Counted from the stretch's first letter, positions 22,393 to 34,361 are shown. The stretch is DNA of 64,000 bases from Timema cristinae (GCA_039000515.1 JBCFYV010000001.1:56095372-56159371), one strand, 5' to 3'. A program made the numbers and translations. Notes: a model not told the origin generated them from the sequence alone.

Positions 22393-22682
22393 ACAACCTA
22401 CTCAGTAGTAAAGTGGTCAGAGCTCCTGGCTACAGACACAGAGGTCCCGGGTTCGACACCTCAACATTTTCTTTGAAACAGTGGGTATATAACGGGGACA
22501 AATGAGGAGCCACTTAATTAAAACGTGGCTGCTCCGGTCTATAAAACTGGAATTGATGGCCGAGGGGTTCTTTGTACTGACCAAATAACAACCTATTTCC
22601 GTGGAAGTTGGCACTATTTTGCCAACAAACGAGGCCGCTTGGTCAGCAAGGCTCGATTGCGAGCTGACGTCATGGAGTTTAT
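22393..22682 (+). repeat. SINE-C copy 2 (tRNA-headed)
   Basis: The head has AGTAAAGTGGTCAGAGCTCC and box B GGTCCCGGGTTCGACACC. The body shares CGGTCTATAAAACTG, GGCCGAGGGGTTCTTTGTAC, TGACCAAATAA, CACTATTTTGCCAA and CGCTTGGTCAGCAAGGCTCG with 15640-15770. Confidence 0.75.
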
Positions 22683-22744
22683 TTTAACCATAGCTTCGCA
22701 TGTTTGAGTAAATTTACAGTTGTTCCAAAGATATAACCATTATG

Positions 22745-23290
22745 CTCCTCACCTGAAACCCTTGCTTGCTTCACATGAAGCCCTGCTTGCTTCACATAAA
22801 GCCCCCCGTTTACTTCACTTAAAACCCCCGCTTGCTTCACATGAAACCCTGCTTGCTTCACCTGAAACCCCCGCTTGCTTCACCTAAACCCCGCTTGCTT
22901 CACTGAAACCCCCGCTTGCTTCACCTGAAACCCCCGCTTGCTTCACATGAAATCTCCACTTGCTTCACCTGAAACCCTTGCTTGCTTCACATGAAACCCC
23001 CCGTTTACTTCACCTAAACCCCCGTTTGCTTCACCTGAAACCCCCGCTTGCTTCACATGAAGCCCTGCTTGCTTCACATGAAATTTCCACTTGCTTCACC
23101 TGAAACCCTTGCTTGCTTCACATGAACCCCCGCTTGCTTCACCTGAAACCCCCGCTTGCTTCACATGAAAACGCACTTGCTTCACATGAAACCTTGCTTG
23201 CTACACCTGGAACCCCCACTGCTTCACATGAAGCCCAGTTTACTTCACCTGAAACCCCGCTTGCTTCACCTGAAACCGCTCTTTCTCACC
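22745..23290 (+). repeat. ~22-bp minisatellite (CTTGCTTCACCTGAAACCCC)
   Basis: About 25 units of CTTGCTTCACxTGAAxCCCC(CG), with CCTGAAA/CATGAAA/CATGAAG variants and one- to three-base length changes. Open frames here are repeat artefacts. Confidence 0.97.
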
Positions 23291-24272
23291 AGTCTATAAA
23301 ACCCTGGTCTAAGGTGTCACTATTTCTATAGACAGGTCATCCAGGGAAGGGTAGGTTGGGGTTTACGTGTCAAAGTGTTAACAAAGGCTGGTTTTGGGTA
23401 AAATGAGCGTGGTTCCTTCTAAAAGGTTTCCCACTTTCTTTCTGAAAAAACGGAGATATACAAACCGAGTCTTTGATAGATATAAGCTATGCCCATAAAG
23501 ATAACCTGATTTACTTTCATTCTTTTCTTTAGAGTATATTGTAATAAAATAAATAATAAGAACTCACACTTTCATTATCCAGAATAACTTCTTTATGGGT
23601 AAAAAAACACCTTAATTGGACAAAGGGACTTAGTGGTTTCTTCCCCTCAGCGTGACGACATAAAGGCCTACCCCTTTCTCGCTTTGTGGTTTAGCGCGGA
23701 ACATATACATGGGGAATATTAATATTCTATTTTGAAATTCCGACTTTGTAGCGCACGCGAAAGTAGCCTCCCATCCCTCTTTTCCGTTCTCTCTCGAATC
23801 TTCTATGCCTTCCAACGAAGACGCCCCTTTCTTCTGTTCGTACGTCCCCCTTTTTCCTTCTCGTTCCTCTTCAAACTTTGCTCGAGCTAGTCAGCGAGAT
23901 ACTGGTGCTAATAACATGCCAGCGAGTGTTGTTGAATTAACAATGCTTGCTACTAACATTTCAAGCCTTCACGCAAATAAAGAAGGTTTCAAAATTGATT
24001 TAAATCGTAATTATTTTTCGGGGCACTCTTTCTACATCTTAAGCTAACTGATATTTGTTTGTGTACCAACCAAAGGAAAAGACAATCTGTGGTTTGTGTG
24101 ACTACCTCACATATTGATAATAAATTTAGGGTGTTAGAAAACAAGGTGCTTTTGAAAATATCAGTCCCATATAGGTATTAAGATAATGGGGAGTAGAGTA
24201 GGTTACATCATGTTGAGTAACATACCCTGTGCCTATCACAAAATATTGTTAGGATAATCAAGTATTATAAGA
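23291..24272. other. Stretch without recognised gene
   Basis: 23291-23510 shows faint SINE-B-like text (CTGGTCTAAGGTGTCACTAT, TTTCCCACTTTCT). 23620-24050 is somewhat GC-richer with a frame at 23805-24047, but I recognise no family. Confidence 0.35.
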
Positions 24273-24365
24273 TTACGGTGGGCAAGACATGCAGCATGAA
24301 TGGGAGGATATAGAACCGTGTTCAGAGTACTGACTGGTAAACCCGATGGGAAGAGACATGGCCGT
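24273..24365 (+). pseudogene. LINE ORF2 C-terminal relic
   Basis: One frame reads LRWARHAA, a TGA in place of the usual residue, then MGGYRTVFRVLTGKPDGKR. This is the well-known W-A-G-H-V-x-R-M ... V-x-x-x-L-x-G-K-P-x-G-K-R ending of reverse-transcriptase proteins from non-LTR elements. It is only 31 codons long with a stop, so it is a dead remnant. The fragment at 38029-38130 continues the same conserved ending (GRPRRKCEDNI...), suggesting the same family. Confidence 0.8.
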
Positions 24366-25285
24366 CTTTAGTTACAGGCCAGAGTGTTAAATGTGGCAAC
24401 TCCGCTTGTAGTGACGTCATGAAGCCTGGTGATCTGCTGGTTTTTACGGAGAATTGTGTGAATATTTACAGTTCTCTTCATTAGAAACTGATGATGTACC
24501 GTGGCTACAAAACTCCACCAAGAGTTAAAAGAGTGAACAGCACTTACCCCATTTTACTGGGAAGTCAGCTTCCTAAATACGGACACTCCACGTACGTCGT
24601 CACGGAACACTGCTCATCAGCCGAGTTCATCAAGAAAACAAGAATTAGGTCACCGAGTGGCATGTGACCACTGTGCGCTAGTATGGTATCCCCCAATCTC
24701 AAGACGCTGCGAAGGCGCCAAGCTTGGGGAAAAGAGCGAGAAGTGCAATCACGTGTCTCCCTACACCCACATGGTTAACCTCACGATGCTGTGCGCAGGC
24801 GTCGGTGAGTGGGCCATTTATTACTTGCTGTGAATGACTTCATTGGTCATGTGATTTCTCCCTATATATTTTCCCCGCTGTTCAAACTGAGATATAAGCT
24901 ACTACCCAGAAAGGAACTTCACTCTTTGATGATGGTAGGAATTAGAAACTTACCATCTTGTAAGTGGTCGTAATTTTGGAGAATCTTTTTAATATATTTT
25001 TTATGGAAAACTAGGCAGCTTAAATCCAGTCGAAACTATGTAGGGCTTAAATTTTGTTATTTTTTAACTTATTATTTTTTAAATTTAATTTATATTAGGT
25101 TTTGTTTTGGAAAATGACGTAATATGATCTTAAACTGTTTTGGATCCAAGTTCGGATGATTTACTCTCTATTAAATATTTTTTAACCTAACCTTTGAAAG
25201 CTATCCCACATTGTAGTTATTAATCTTTACATTTACTGTTGTAGTAAGTCCAAGAGTAACACGGGATGTTTAGTAACGCTGGGTA

Positions 25286-25323
<38 letters not shown>

Positions 25324-25458
25324 AATTATTTTTGTAATGTCAGGAATATACTGTCAACCTAGCTGATAGAGTAGAAAGAACTTAATTAGTTTCATGTCAT
25401 AGCTACCCCGTCTCACGGATTGTTGATTGGGAATAATTTTGTTTATGATCAACTATAT
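24366..25458. other. Non-coding stretch
   Basis: Sequence around 24380-24410 resembles 22130-22185 (CCAGAGTGTxAA and AACTCCGCTTxxAGTGA), so it may be part of the LINE remnant. 24520-24880 is GC-richer and unidentified. (GT)n(AT)n at 25286-25322. Confidence 0.4.
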
Positions 25459-25462
25459 ATAG
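25459..25462. repeat. Left 4-bp target duplication (ATAG) of LTR element
   Basis: ATAG directly before the LTR; repeated at 35526-35529. Confidence 0.85.
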
Positions 25463-26083
25463 TGTAACGTTATGGAATTACGTTACCGCGATGGGCGCCT
25501 ATTGACGAATTATGATTAATACACTTTTCATTTTGACATGTTTTTTATTGCTGAATTAGTTTAATTAATGCGAAAATAGATCATGTCGAAATAATATATG
25601 CGGGCTAGCGTGGACAGGTGTTGCTAGACGCCAAACTCCCAACTCCCAACTCCCAACTAACCACTCCCAACTCCCAACTGAACACTGCCTTTATGTTGCA
25701 CCATCCCTTGTATATATTCCTTGGTCATGGAAGCTTCGAGAAGGTTTAGTTTAGAAAAACAAAATACAAGACAAAAACATCTCTGTTTTACTCGAAGCTT
25801 CTAGAGCCGGAAAATGACTCAAGTTACATTTTAAAATCTCTCTTCGAACCTTCGAGAAGAGGAAGTTACTATTAAAATTATATATATTGTCAAACTGACT
25901 TGACTGGTGTCACGTGCGTGACGTCACTGATCAGTGGCTTTTGCCTTCTTAGAAGAAGAAGTGCTTTAAGCGCCATTTAATATACTATATAATTTAAATG
26001 AAATAAGATATGTTTATAAAATTAGGACGATATTATTGTCAATGCTTTCACATACTTTTTAGGGGCAAATCAATTACATTACA
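25463..26083 (-). repeat. 3' LTR (left on plus strand)
   Basis: Begins TGTAACGTTATGG and ends ATTACATTACA on the plus strand, so TG...CA on both strands. Matches 34906-35525 almost base for base. Confidence 0.97.
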
Positions 26084-26095
26084 ATACCCCCCAAA
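26084..26095 (-). other. Polypurine tract
   Basis: The minus strand reads CTTTGGGGGG then TAT directly before the TGTAATG start of the 3' LTR, the expected site for plus-strand DNA priming. Confidence 0.8.
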
Positions 26096-29089
26096 GTGTA
26101 TCTGAAAGTAGAGACCTAGTCGTATACTTTTTGATACGCTTGCTAAAAAAAATAAAAGACGAGAAAAGACGGCATGATCATTTTTCGCACACCCTGTATA
26201 CAATTTCACAAGTTACAATATTTTGAAACATCCTGTATAACATTTCACAAATTGGATAAATTCAAATAATTTGGAACACTCTGTATAATATTGTTCTTGA
26301 ATGATAATACTATTTGAAGTGTGTTCTCCTACTGCAAGTTTACATGAAGTTTATATATATAAAAGTTGAAGTTATACAAATCAAACATTAAAATATAAAA
26401 TGTTAATCAAAAAGTTGAAATTAGATACACCAAATATCAAGATATAAAATTGTTAAGTATAATTACAATTAATTGAAATAAAATAATCTAAGTTATCATA
26501 TAAAAATTTGGATTTAATATAAAGATTTGAATTTAATTATTACTAATCAAAGTTTTTTATTTTTTATTTAAAAAAAACAAAAATTCGTTGCTATAACGTC
26601 CTTAAGATTGATTAAAATACATTAAACTTTTTAATAAAAAATGAATATAATTGTCACTAATCAAAGTGTCTTTTAATCATTTATTGGTTTAAACACTTCG
26701 TTGCACTTTTTATTCATTTCAATGATCCTTCACGGATCCACTTTTAATTATTAGTATTATTATGATTTTACTATTATTATAATAACATACTTAACAAACA
26801 CTCTTAATGCTACACATACCCTTAAAAAGCCTGACTGCCAAATTCGCTATATGAGCCACTATTATACTCTTAAAAGCCTGACGGCCAAATTCGCTATATG
26901 AGCCTTCACTTAAATTACATTTACTAAATAATAAGCTTAAAAACACAAAAAGAATTTACAAAATAAACTCAATTACTTAAAAAATATATAATTACATTGT
27001 TTTGGACAGAGAAAGGATAATAATAGAACATCTGAATCACCTTACCAAAATCTTTATTTATGAGAATACCTAAACTCAAAACAAATTTAAAATACTTGAA
27101 ATATATAGACGATAATCTTGGAATCATAAAGCACGTTAGAAATCAGTATGAAATTATCTATTACACACATTATAAAATATTGAAAATTATTTCTCCCCTT
27201 CTTAATTGAATAATTAAATCACATTAGTGAAAAAAAATCTTTACCTGCATCTTTCTGTTGATTACAATCTTTTGACTATTGCCTGTTAGCCTTAGGCATT
27301 TAAAAAATAAAATTATAATAAAATCTTTTATAGTAGCCTAATTAGGTCTAACACCCTAATTAGCTCTCATCCTTGTTAATACATTAGCATTATTACATTA
27401 CGTAATCACAGAATACCCTTTTAAACTTCTTCACAATCTCCTCAATATCTTTAAATTTTAATCCAGAATTAACCATTGGATATTTATCGCATATTATATA
27501 GTGGAAAGCTTAAGCCTCTGCCTCATTTATTATAACTGACTCTTTGTTGCGTTGTGCTAACTCTATGTTTGTGAATACCTGTTACCTGAACTTTGGTGAT
27601 CCCTTTGACTCACCACTTATAAAATGAAATTATTCTTCATGGCTTAATACACCTTACTCAATAAACCTCAACTTCCTCACTCAATAAACCTAATCTCCTC
27701 AACGCTGCTAGATGCCCACGGGCCATCCTTAAACTCATAACGACGATTAATTAATCTAGATCATGGCTTGCCCATAGCTAAGACCATATCTGAAAAAACC
27801 TCAACTCCACTTTCTCAACCTATATACCTCAATGAAAAGACCTCAACTCCACTATCTGAAAAAAAAAAAAGCTTTTAAACAAGACTATACTGGCCTCTTA
27901 TTTCCACTCACCTTAACATACTGTAATAAGCACTCAAGTGCATATCTAAATTAATTTCTCTAGATATCTTAGATTTTACTCTTCAGCTTATCAGCCTACT
28001 CTGTGATTTCTTTAATATCTGAATCAAAATCGTTGAATTTATTGCCATTTAATTAATTGAATTAAAATAACCCCACCTAAATATTAAAATCCTTATCTTG
28101 ATTATAAAAAAATGCATCATTGATGAAATAATATATTTATTCAGATTTCCAAGATCGTCTATTAATTAATAAAACTTCCTAACTTTCCTCTTAAATTGAA
28201 ATTATAAATTTTTTAAACTCAAAATTGCCCTGTTAGCCTAATTTTTATTCAAATTATTACCTAAACAATAGTTTACAATTAACAAAATTTATGACCTACT
28301 CTTAGAATATACTTAGACCCTAATCTCTCCTCGTGTGATTTCAGGTTCTCACGCTCCTCCAGCTGACAAACTTATCCAAGCCCTCACCTAACCTTCTATC
28401 CGATGTTATCCCTTGCATGCTTCTAAGGGTCCATGCCCCCTCCTTATCTGTTCTCCTATTTTGATTTATACAACTTTCTAAAATTATGCTAAGTCCAAAT
28501 GTTATTAATCTAAATTGATAAGAATTTATATTTTTATACTTATAGATTTTATACTTAATGTACCGGGTTTGACTCTGACTTATTGAACTAATAAAAATAA
28601 GTGATTTTATCTTTCGTGGCCAAAGTCAGTTTGTGTTGTCGTCTTAGCTTTGCGATGTAGGAATGACAATAGATGACCGACCACCTGTATTAAGTGCGAC
28701 GTAGGAATGAATGTATAGAATTTGTTTTACAACCCTCTCAATTTTTACAAAAGAAGGTTTAACTTCCTTTTCAGAAACTAAAAGATTAGTCCCACTTTTC
28801 ATGTTTGGTCGTTTATGGTTTCTTTACAATTTATATTTTAAGATGTGTTTCAGGTGTGACACTTTTACCTTTCTTCAAACTAGTACGCAGTTATAATTCT
28901 GCAGAATTCTGAGTATATTTTAACCACTGCGTATTTCCTAGGAAGAAAAAGCCATTTTAGCATCTCTCTCATCTTGTTAGTTTTTGTGCTACAGGTCCAG
29001 GTTCGAACTCTTGCATAGTCATTTTATTATTTAATTATGTAAATAAAATCCTGTTCCTATCCTTTATAATTAATGTAGCTGAAAAATGT
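26096..29089 (-). other. 3-kb non-coding segment between integrase and 3' LTR
   Basis: No minus-strand frame of 60 codons or more, and no envelope-like signal or membrane segment recognised. It contains three variants of CACCCTGTATA (near 26189, 26231, 26276). It also has a ~42-bp direct repeat around CAAATTCGCTATATGAGCC (26822-26862 and 26871-26912) and a box-B-like GGTTCGAACTC at 28993-29003. It could be a decayed envelope region, captured host sequence or a long 3' untranslated region. Confidence 0.6.
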
Positions 29090-29445
29090 TTAGATATCTG
29101 TCTTGCTATGATAGGGTTTTAATTCTGTGACATTAAAAACACCTCTAATCTTAAGAGTCTCAGGGTCTTGAATTAAGTATACATTTTGACCTATTTGATG
29201 TTTTACCTGATATGGTCCTTCATATAGTAAAAAGAACTTTTTTACTTCCTTATTCAAAGCTGATGATAACTGATGATTTTTTACAAGAACTAACTGGCCA
29301 TTTGCGTATTCAATAGGTTTAAGAATCTTTTTATCATGGTACCGGGTTCGTTTCTCTGCTGTATCTTTTAATCTTTTTACTGCAAGATGTAATTTAGTTT
29401 GATGATCTATTTCTAACCTTTGTGGAAAACTGAAGAGTTTCTCGA
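29090..29445 (-). pseudogene. Integrase C-terminal segment, different frame
   Basis: After the main pol frame stops at 29413, another minus-strand frame is open from about 29445 to a TAA at 29090-29092. It includes YANGQLVLVK and FFLLYEGPYQV, the small beta-barrel (SH3-like) domain that ends gypsy-type integrases, then ends in KPYHSKTDI. There is no chromodomain. The frame changes relative to 29413-31281 near 29445, a one- or two-base indel. Confidence 0.85.
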
Positions 29446-31318
29446 GGTTTCTAACTGGTCTATTTCCATCATTAATTCTTGAGGTGTGTAACCTGTGCTT
29501 TCATGAGTTATTGAATTTAGACAAATTTCTATTCTTTCTACATAATTTGCCCATGAAGCATGATTGTCATGACAAAATAACCTTAAAAACCTACCTATCT
29601 CTCTGTTAACTCTTTCTACACTATTGCTTTGGGGATGATATACAGAAGTATATTTTACAATAATTTTGTTATCTGTTAGAGTTGACCTCCATTTTATGCT
29701 TGTGAACTGTGTTCCATGATCAGAAACAATAGTTTGGGGAATACCTACATCTTTTACATAGTATTTTATTATCTTATTTGTAACTGCATTGGCAGTCGCT
29801 CTCCTCATTGTATATAATTTAACATATTTAGTGCAAATATCTAGAACAGCAAATATATATTGTACACCTCTAATACTAGAAGGTAGTGGTCCATATATAT
29901 CGACAAAAACTAATTGTAACGGTTGGTCAGCTAATACATTCTTCATTAAGCCCTCATACTTTACATTAGGGATTTTGGTTTTTTGACATATGTCACACTG
30001 TCTTAATACTTTTGCTATAGTTCTGTTCATCTTGGGAAAATTACATGATTCTCTTAAAATATTATAACATTTTTTTACCCCTACATGAGCGTACTGTTGA
30101 TGGCAATTCTCTATTACAGTTATTATTAATTCTGTGGGAATACAAATTGTCCAAATTTTATCTATGGAGGTTTTTTTGAAAAGTAAATTATTATAAATTT
30201 GATAGTTATTTGCAATTTCTAATTTGGGTTCTGACTGTTCTAATTCTGTAAACACCTTGTTTAGTTTTTTATCCTGTCTTTGACATAATGGTAATTCCTT
30301 TTTTATTTTATTTTCTATTTCATTAATAGGTTTTCTTTTATGTACTAAAACTCTAAATTCCCTATCGATGGTACCTTCTACTGTGCCTTCAGGTGGATAG
30401 CGTGATAAAGTGTCTGCTATTACTTGGTCTTTTCCTGCTATATATTTTATTGTTAAATTATATTCTTGTAATAGTAGGATCCATCTAGTTAAGCGACCAT
30501 GAAGTAATTTACATTTATTAATAAAAATTAATGCCTTATGATCCGTGTATAGAGTGGTTGGTTTTCCATAAATATAAATTCTAAATTGTTGACATCCATA
30601 TACTATAGCTAATAGTTCTTTCTCTGTAATTGTATAATTAACTTCAGGACCATGAAGTACTCTGCTAGCATATGCTATCGGCCTACGGTCTCCTTCTTTA
30701 TCAAATTGAAACAGCTCAGCACCTATTGCCAATCCAGATGCGTCACAACATATGTTCATGGGTTGTTCAAGGTCAGGGTGTTTTAAGGTTACTGTACTTA
30801 CAAATTGTTGTTTAATGTGGTCCATTGCTGCATCTTCTGCACTGCCCCAGTTCCATTCCTGATTCTTTTTTGTTAAATTTAGTAATGGTATCACAAGGTC
30901 TGAATGGTTTTTGACAAATTTTCTGTAATAATTTATAAGACCCAGAAAAGCTTGTAGTTGTTTTTTGTTCTTTGGGGTAGGAAATTCCCTAATTGACCTG
31001 GTTTTATTTTGATCTGCTGAAATTCCCTCTGGGGATATTATATGACCTAAAAAGTTTATTTGTTCACAAAGAAAAGAAGATTTTTTGAAATTGACTGTCA
31101 TTCCTCCTGTTTTAAGTTTACTTAATACCAATTCTAACTGTTTTATATGTTGCTCAAATGTTTTTGATGCGATCACTATGTCATCTACGTACAGAGTTAC
31201 AAAACTAAGCACCTCAGGGCCTAGGACCTCTTCTAATCCCCTAATAAACTTACTTGTTGATACTGTTAGTCCGAAAGGCATTCTTTTAAAACAAAAAGTT
31301 CTTCCATTGTATATAAAG
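29413..31318 (-). pseudogene. Pol: reverse transcriptase (C-terminal part), RNase H, integrase
   Basis: The minus-strand frame (first ATG at 31281, open from about 31318) runs 622 codons to 29413. Visible in order: MPFGL; the reverse-transcriptase catalytic YVDDIVIAS (~residues 31-39); the thumb/connection with FLGHIISPEGI and LQAFLGLINYYRKF; RNase H with CCDASGLAIGAEL, ITEKELLAIVYG and YTDHKAL (~180-250); the integrase zinc finger (H...H...CDIC, ~385-435); then the integrase core with FVDIYGP, VSDHGTQF and SVERVNREIG as the three acidic catalytic positions. All these sites look intact. The frame is broken from the protease/RT part near 31320 and from the integrase tail near 29445. This is the enzymatic core for copying and integrating the element. 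Confidence 0.95.
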
Positions 31319-32264
31319 AGGTATATTTTCTAGAGTCTGGTTCTAGTTCAATTTGCCAAAAAGAGCTGACTAAATCTAGTGAAGTTAAAAATTTACAGCC
31401 TTCAAATTTCTGAATTAATTCATTCGCTGGTGCTGGTGATTCATTATCATTAATTAAAATTTGATTTACTTTACGGGCATCTAAACATAACCTCACACCC
31501 CCATCTTTTTTCTTAACTACCACTAATGGGTTTATTATGTCAGAACTACACCGCTCAATTATATCCCATTCCAACATGTGATTAAGGGTCTCCTCTACAG
31601 CTGATCTCTGGCTATAGGGTACAGGATATGATTTGCTATTGAAAGGGGAATGATCTGATACTTCCAATTTACATTTGTATAAATTATTTAATCCTGGTTT
31701 TTCTGAAAAGATTTCTTTATGTTGCCACATTACGTCTAATAATTTTTGTTTTTGCTCTGTACTGATGGCTGACAGTTTACAAATTATTTTTTCTATATCT
31801 GTCCAAGGTATTTGTAGACTAGTGACTGATAATTGTTGTAATCTTTTTATATTATTTTGTTGAAATTGATCGCTCATTATTCCCTTTACTTGTAGTCTTA
31901 GAATATTTGAACAAACTTTTTCGCAAAATGGCACTTTCAAATTAAAAGGTTTTTTATTAATTGACACCTGTTTATTTTGATAATTTATATCAACCTCAAA
32001 TCCTGCTAGCCAATCTGACCCTAATATAATTGGAACATTTAAATTTTCAATGATAAGAAATATGATACTCATTTTTATATTACTTATTTCAACATCAATT
32101 AATACTTGTTTTTTAACCTTTTTGTTTTTAGTCCCTGTTGCGCCTATAATTACTGTATTGGTTACTGGTAATACGGGAATGGCCGTTTTTAAATCACTAT
32201 TTTTTATTTCTTCAAAACATTCTTGTGACATTGCTGTCACCTCTGATCCTGTGTCTAATAACAT
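31266..32264 (-). pseudogene. Pol: protease and N-terminal reverse transcriptase
   Basis: 332 codons. Starts MLLDTGSEVTAM, the aspartic protease active site (D-T-G at residues 4-6), with the second protease signature IILGSDWL near residue 80. From about residue 205 the reverse-transcriptase fingers follow: YPVPYSQR, NPLVVVKKKDGGVRLCLDAR and LTSLDLVSSFWQIEL with the first catalytic Asp. The ATG at 32264 is probably not the true start: residues before it (IEGKLGAIKV) look protein-like up to a stop. Past about 31320 the frame leaves the conserved path (a 1-nt indel) and ends at 31266. Confidence 0.95.
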
Positions 32265-32502
32265 TTTTACTTTAATAGCCCCTAATTTTCCTTCAATTTC
32301 AGTGATACTGATTTACTATATTTGTTTTTATCGGTTGCTTCAAATAACAAGTCTTCTTTTGGTTACCCTGTAGTATTACATTTTGTCTAACATATTCTAA
32401 ATAGGCTGATTGTTCTGTGGTCCGATTTTTACTTGTAATCTTCATCACGTACGGACTGTCACGTGATTGACTTTTTAGTTTTCCCTTTGTCTAGGATTGT
32501 AC

Positions 32503-33150
32503 CTATCTAAATTTGTTTGTCCCTGGGAAGGGTGGCACATAATTAAAATTTGGAGGTTGATGTACTTGATTGGTTGTGAATCTGGGGTTACCTGTATTGT
32601 TATTTCTATTAATTTGTCGATCACTCGAATTTATTTGCCTCGAAGGTCCTTGGTTCCTATCCTGTCGATATTCTATTCTAGGATGTGGATATTTTCTATT
32701 TTGCTCTGGTATTGGATAATTATTTTGATATCTCTGCCTATCTTGTCCATTATTAATTTCTTTGAATTGAGGGTTTGTTGATTGCCTATGCCTATCAATA
32801 TTAAATCTGTTTGTTTGCTCATTGATTTCTTTGTTTCTTTGATATCTATCGTCAAATGCCATTAATACTCTCTCTACTTCTTTGATGTTCTGTTTATTTA
32901 TACTAATGAGAACGTCTTGTACTGGAGTTGGAAAATGATTCATTAGAAGACCTATCAATCTATCCTCTACTACTGGGTATCGCAAATATTTCGCCTGTGT
33001 TACAAATTTATTGAAATATTCACTCATAGTACCATCCTTGTCGTTATATTTTCCATTAAAAATTAATTGTAGAAAATCATCCTGCAATATTTTGAGACCA
33101 ATATTTTTCCAAAAATATTTCCCTAGCCTGCTCGTATGTCTCCCATTCAC
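32503..33150 (-). pseudogene. Gag C-terminal part (capsid end and basic tail)
   Basis: 215 codons. Real similarity begins where LQDDFLQLIFNGKYND appears (about residue 22); the residues before it are out-of-frame readthrough. The segment with DGTMSEYFNKFVTQAKYL and LIGLLMNHFPTPVQDVL matches the C-terminal capsid lobe of Ty3/gypsy gag. The rest is rich in N, R, Q and P and presumably binds RNA. I see no CCHC zinc knuckle, which is unusual for most such gags but known in some lineages. Confidence 0.8.
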
Positions 33151-33240
33151 TCTCTATACTATCTGTCCAGGATTTCGCCTCATCTTCTAGGCCTGATAAA
33201 AATATCTCTATTTTGACTTTTTCATTTATTTCTTTCTCCT
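33077..33240 (-). pseudogene. Gag middle segment in a third frame
   Basis: Between the two longer gag frames, the minus strand is open in a third register from about 33240 to TGA at 33077-33079. It contains KIEIFLSGLEDEAKSW and YEQAREIFLEKYW, the F-L-x-G-L-x-x-x-A-x-x-W pattern of the gypsy capsid N-lobe. So gag changes frame twice, near 33240 and near 33090. Confidence 0.8.
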
Positions 33241-34133
33241 TTAAATACTCTTTCTACTTTATTTATATATTGTACTGCTGAAATGTTTCCTCTCTTTCCT
33301 TTAAATTTTGGAATAAGTGCTAATGACGTTTCTCTTATTCCCTTAGCAAATAAGTTGGTAGTATCGTGTAAGTTACTAGATTCCCCTAGATTTGTTTGGT
33401 TTTCAACCACAAAATCGGTTAGTTTTTTATCTAGTTTTTCTTCTGCCTTATTTACGATCCCATCTATATGTTCTTTACTTAAAATTTTATTTGTGTCTTG
33501 CTGAGAATCAAGTACTGATTTTACCTCATTTATTTCTTTTTCAAGGTTGTGTTGGACTACCTTAACATTAGTTTGTGTATGTTCTACCTGTTCCTTTAAC
33601 CCTTTAATTGACTCTTGTTCTACTGTTTCTATTTTATTTTTATTGGCTGAAATCTGTTCCATTAACTTGAACTGTCCTTTCCTTAGGTTTTCATGCTTTT
33701 CAATCAAAATCTGTTTTACTTTTTCCTGTTCTATCACTTTGGTATCTACCTCATTTAACTGTATTGCTAAATTTTGATGAACCTTCTCTAATTGGTCTAT
33801 TTTTTGCTCTACATAACCAAATCTCTGATCACAAACCTCTTTACTTAACTCTATTTTAGCACTTAATTCTTTATTAATTTGTTCAAGTTTCGTCTGATTT
33901 GTATCTATTTTCTGATTAATTGCCTGGGTATTTGCATATATTATTTGATTAATTTCGTGTCTACTTGTATCTATTTCCTGTTTAACTGCATTTATTTCCT
34001 GTCTACTTTGATCTATTTTCTGATTAGTTTCTTGGCTGCTTTTCTTTATTTCCTGTTTAGTTTCCTCACTACTCGCTACCATTTGTTGTAACATTATCAT
34101 AATTTGGGTTAAATCTACTACTGGTTGCTCCAT
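33222..34133 (-). pseudogene. Gag N-terminal part with long coiled coil
   Basis: 303 codons from ATG 34133. Residues ~20-240 are rich in Q, E, K, N and I with heptad spacing (repeated ...Q-E-I-N/K-x-x... blocks), which predicts a long coiled coil. Residues ~265-300 start the capsid (LIPKFKGKRGNISAVQYINK) and the frame then stops at 33222. Upstream, the same frame is open to 34185 and, beyond one TAA, to an ATG at 34361. The natural gag may therefore start at 34361 and this copy may have lost it to one stop. Confidence 0.85.
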
Positions 34134-34184
34134 TTTTTGTTCCCTATTCTTTTCTCTTTCTTCCTCATCTACTATAACATTTCT

Positions 34185-34361
34185 TTATTTTTCTGTCCTA
34201 TCTCCTTCTCTCTCTCCCTCTGCAAATGACTCTTCATTGTCCTGTTCACTTTCTCTTATTTCCTCATCTGATTGTTCTAGACCTAACTGATTCCTAGGTC
34301 TATTTTCAGCTACCTCTTCAGAATAGCTACTCGCGTCACTATTATCATTTGAATCTGCCAT
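34185..34361 (-). pseudogene. Acidic N-terminal gag extension ended by in-frame stop
   Basis: 58 codons from ATG 34361, rich in D, E and S (MADSNDNSDASSYSEE at the start), ending with TAA at 34185-34187. It is exactly in frame with the 33222-34133 reading frame (228 bases between the two ATGs) and the ~17 codons between are open and acidic. The simplest reading is one gag with a nonsense mutation. A short upstream ORF with reinitiation is the alternative. Confidence 0.6.

Noticed and set aside
22679..23331. Frames in the CTTGCTTCAC array
   Set aside because: Translation of a 22-bp minisatellite.
23805..24047. 80-codon plus-strand frame as a gene
   Set aside because: No splice context, no family recognised, and overlapped by a minus frame of similar quality.
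28711..28896. Plus-strand frame inside the LTR element as a captured gene
   Set aside because: Only 61 codons, AT-rich, no recognisable family and antisense to the element.
28950..29020. SINE inserted in the LTR element (box-B-like GGTTCGAACTC)
   Set aside because: One box-B-like match only; no box A, body, tail or duplication.
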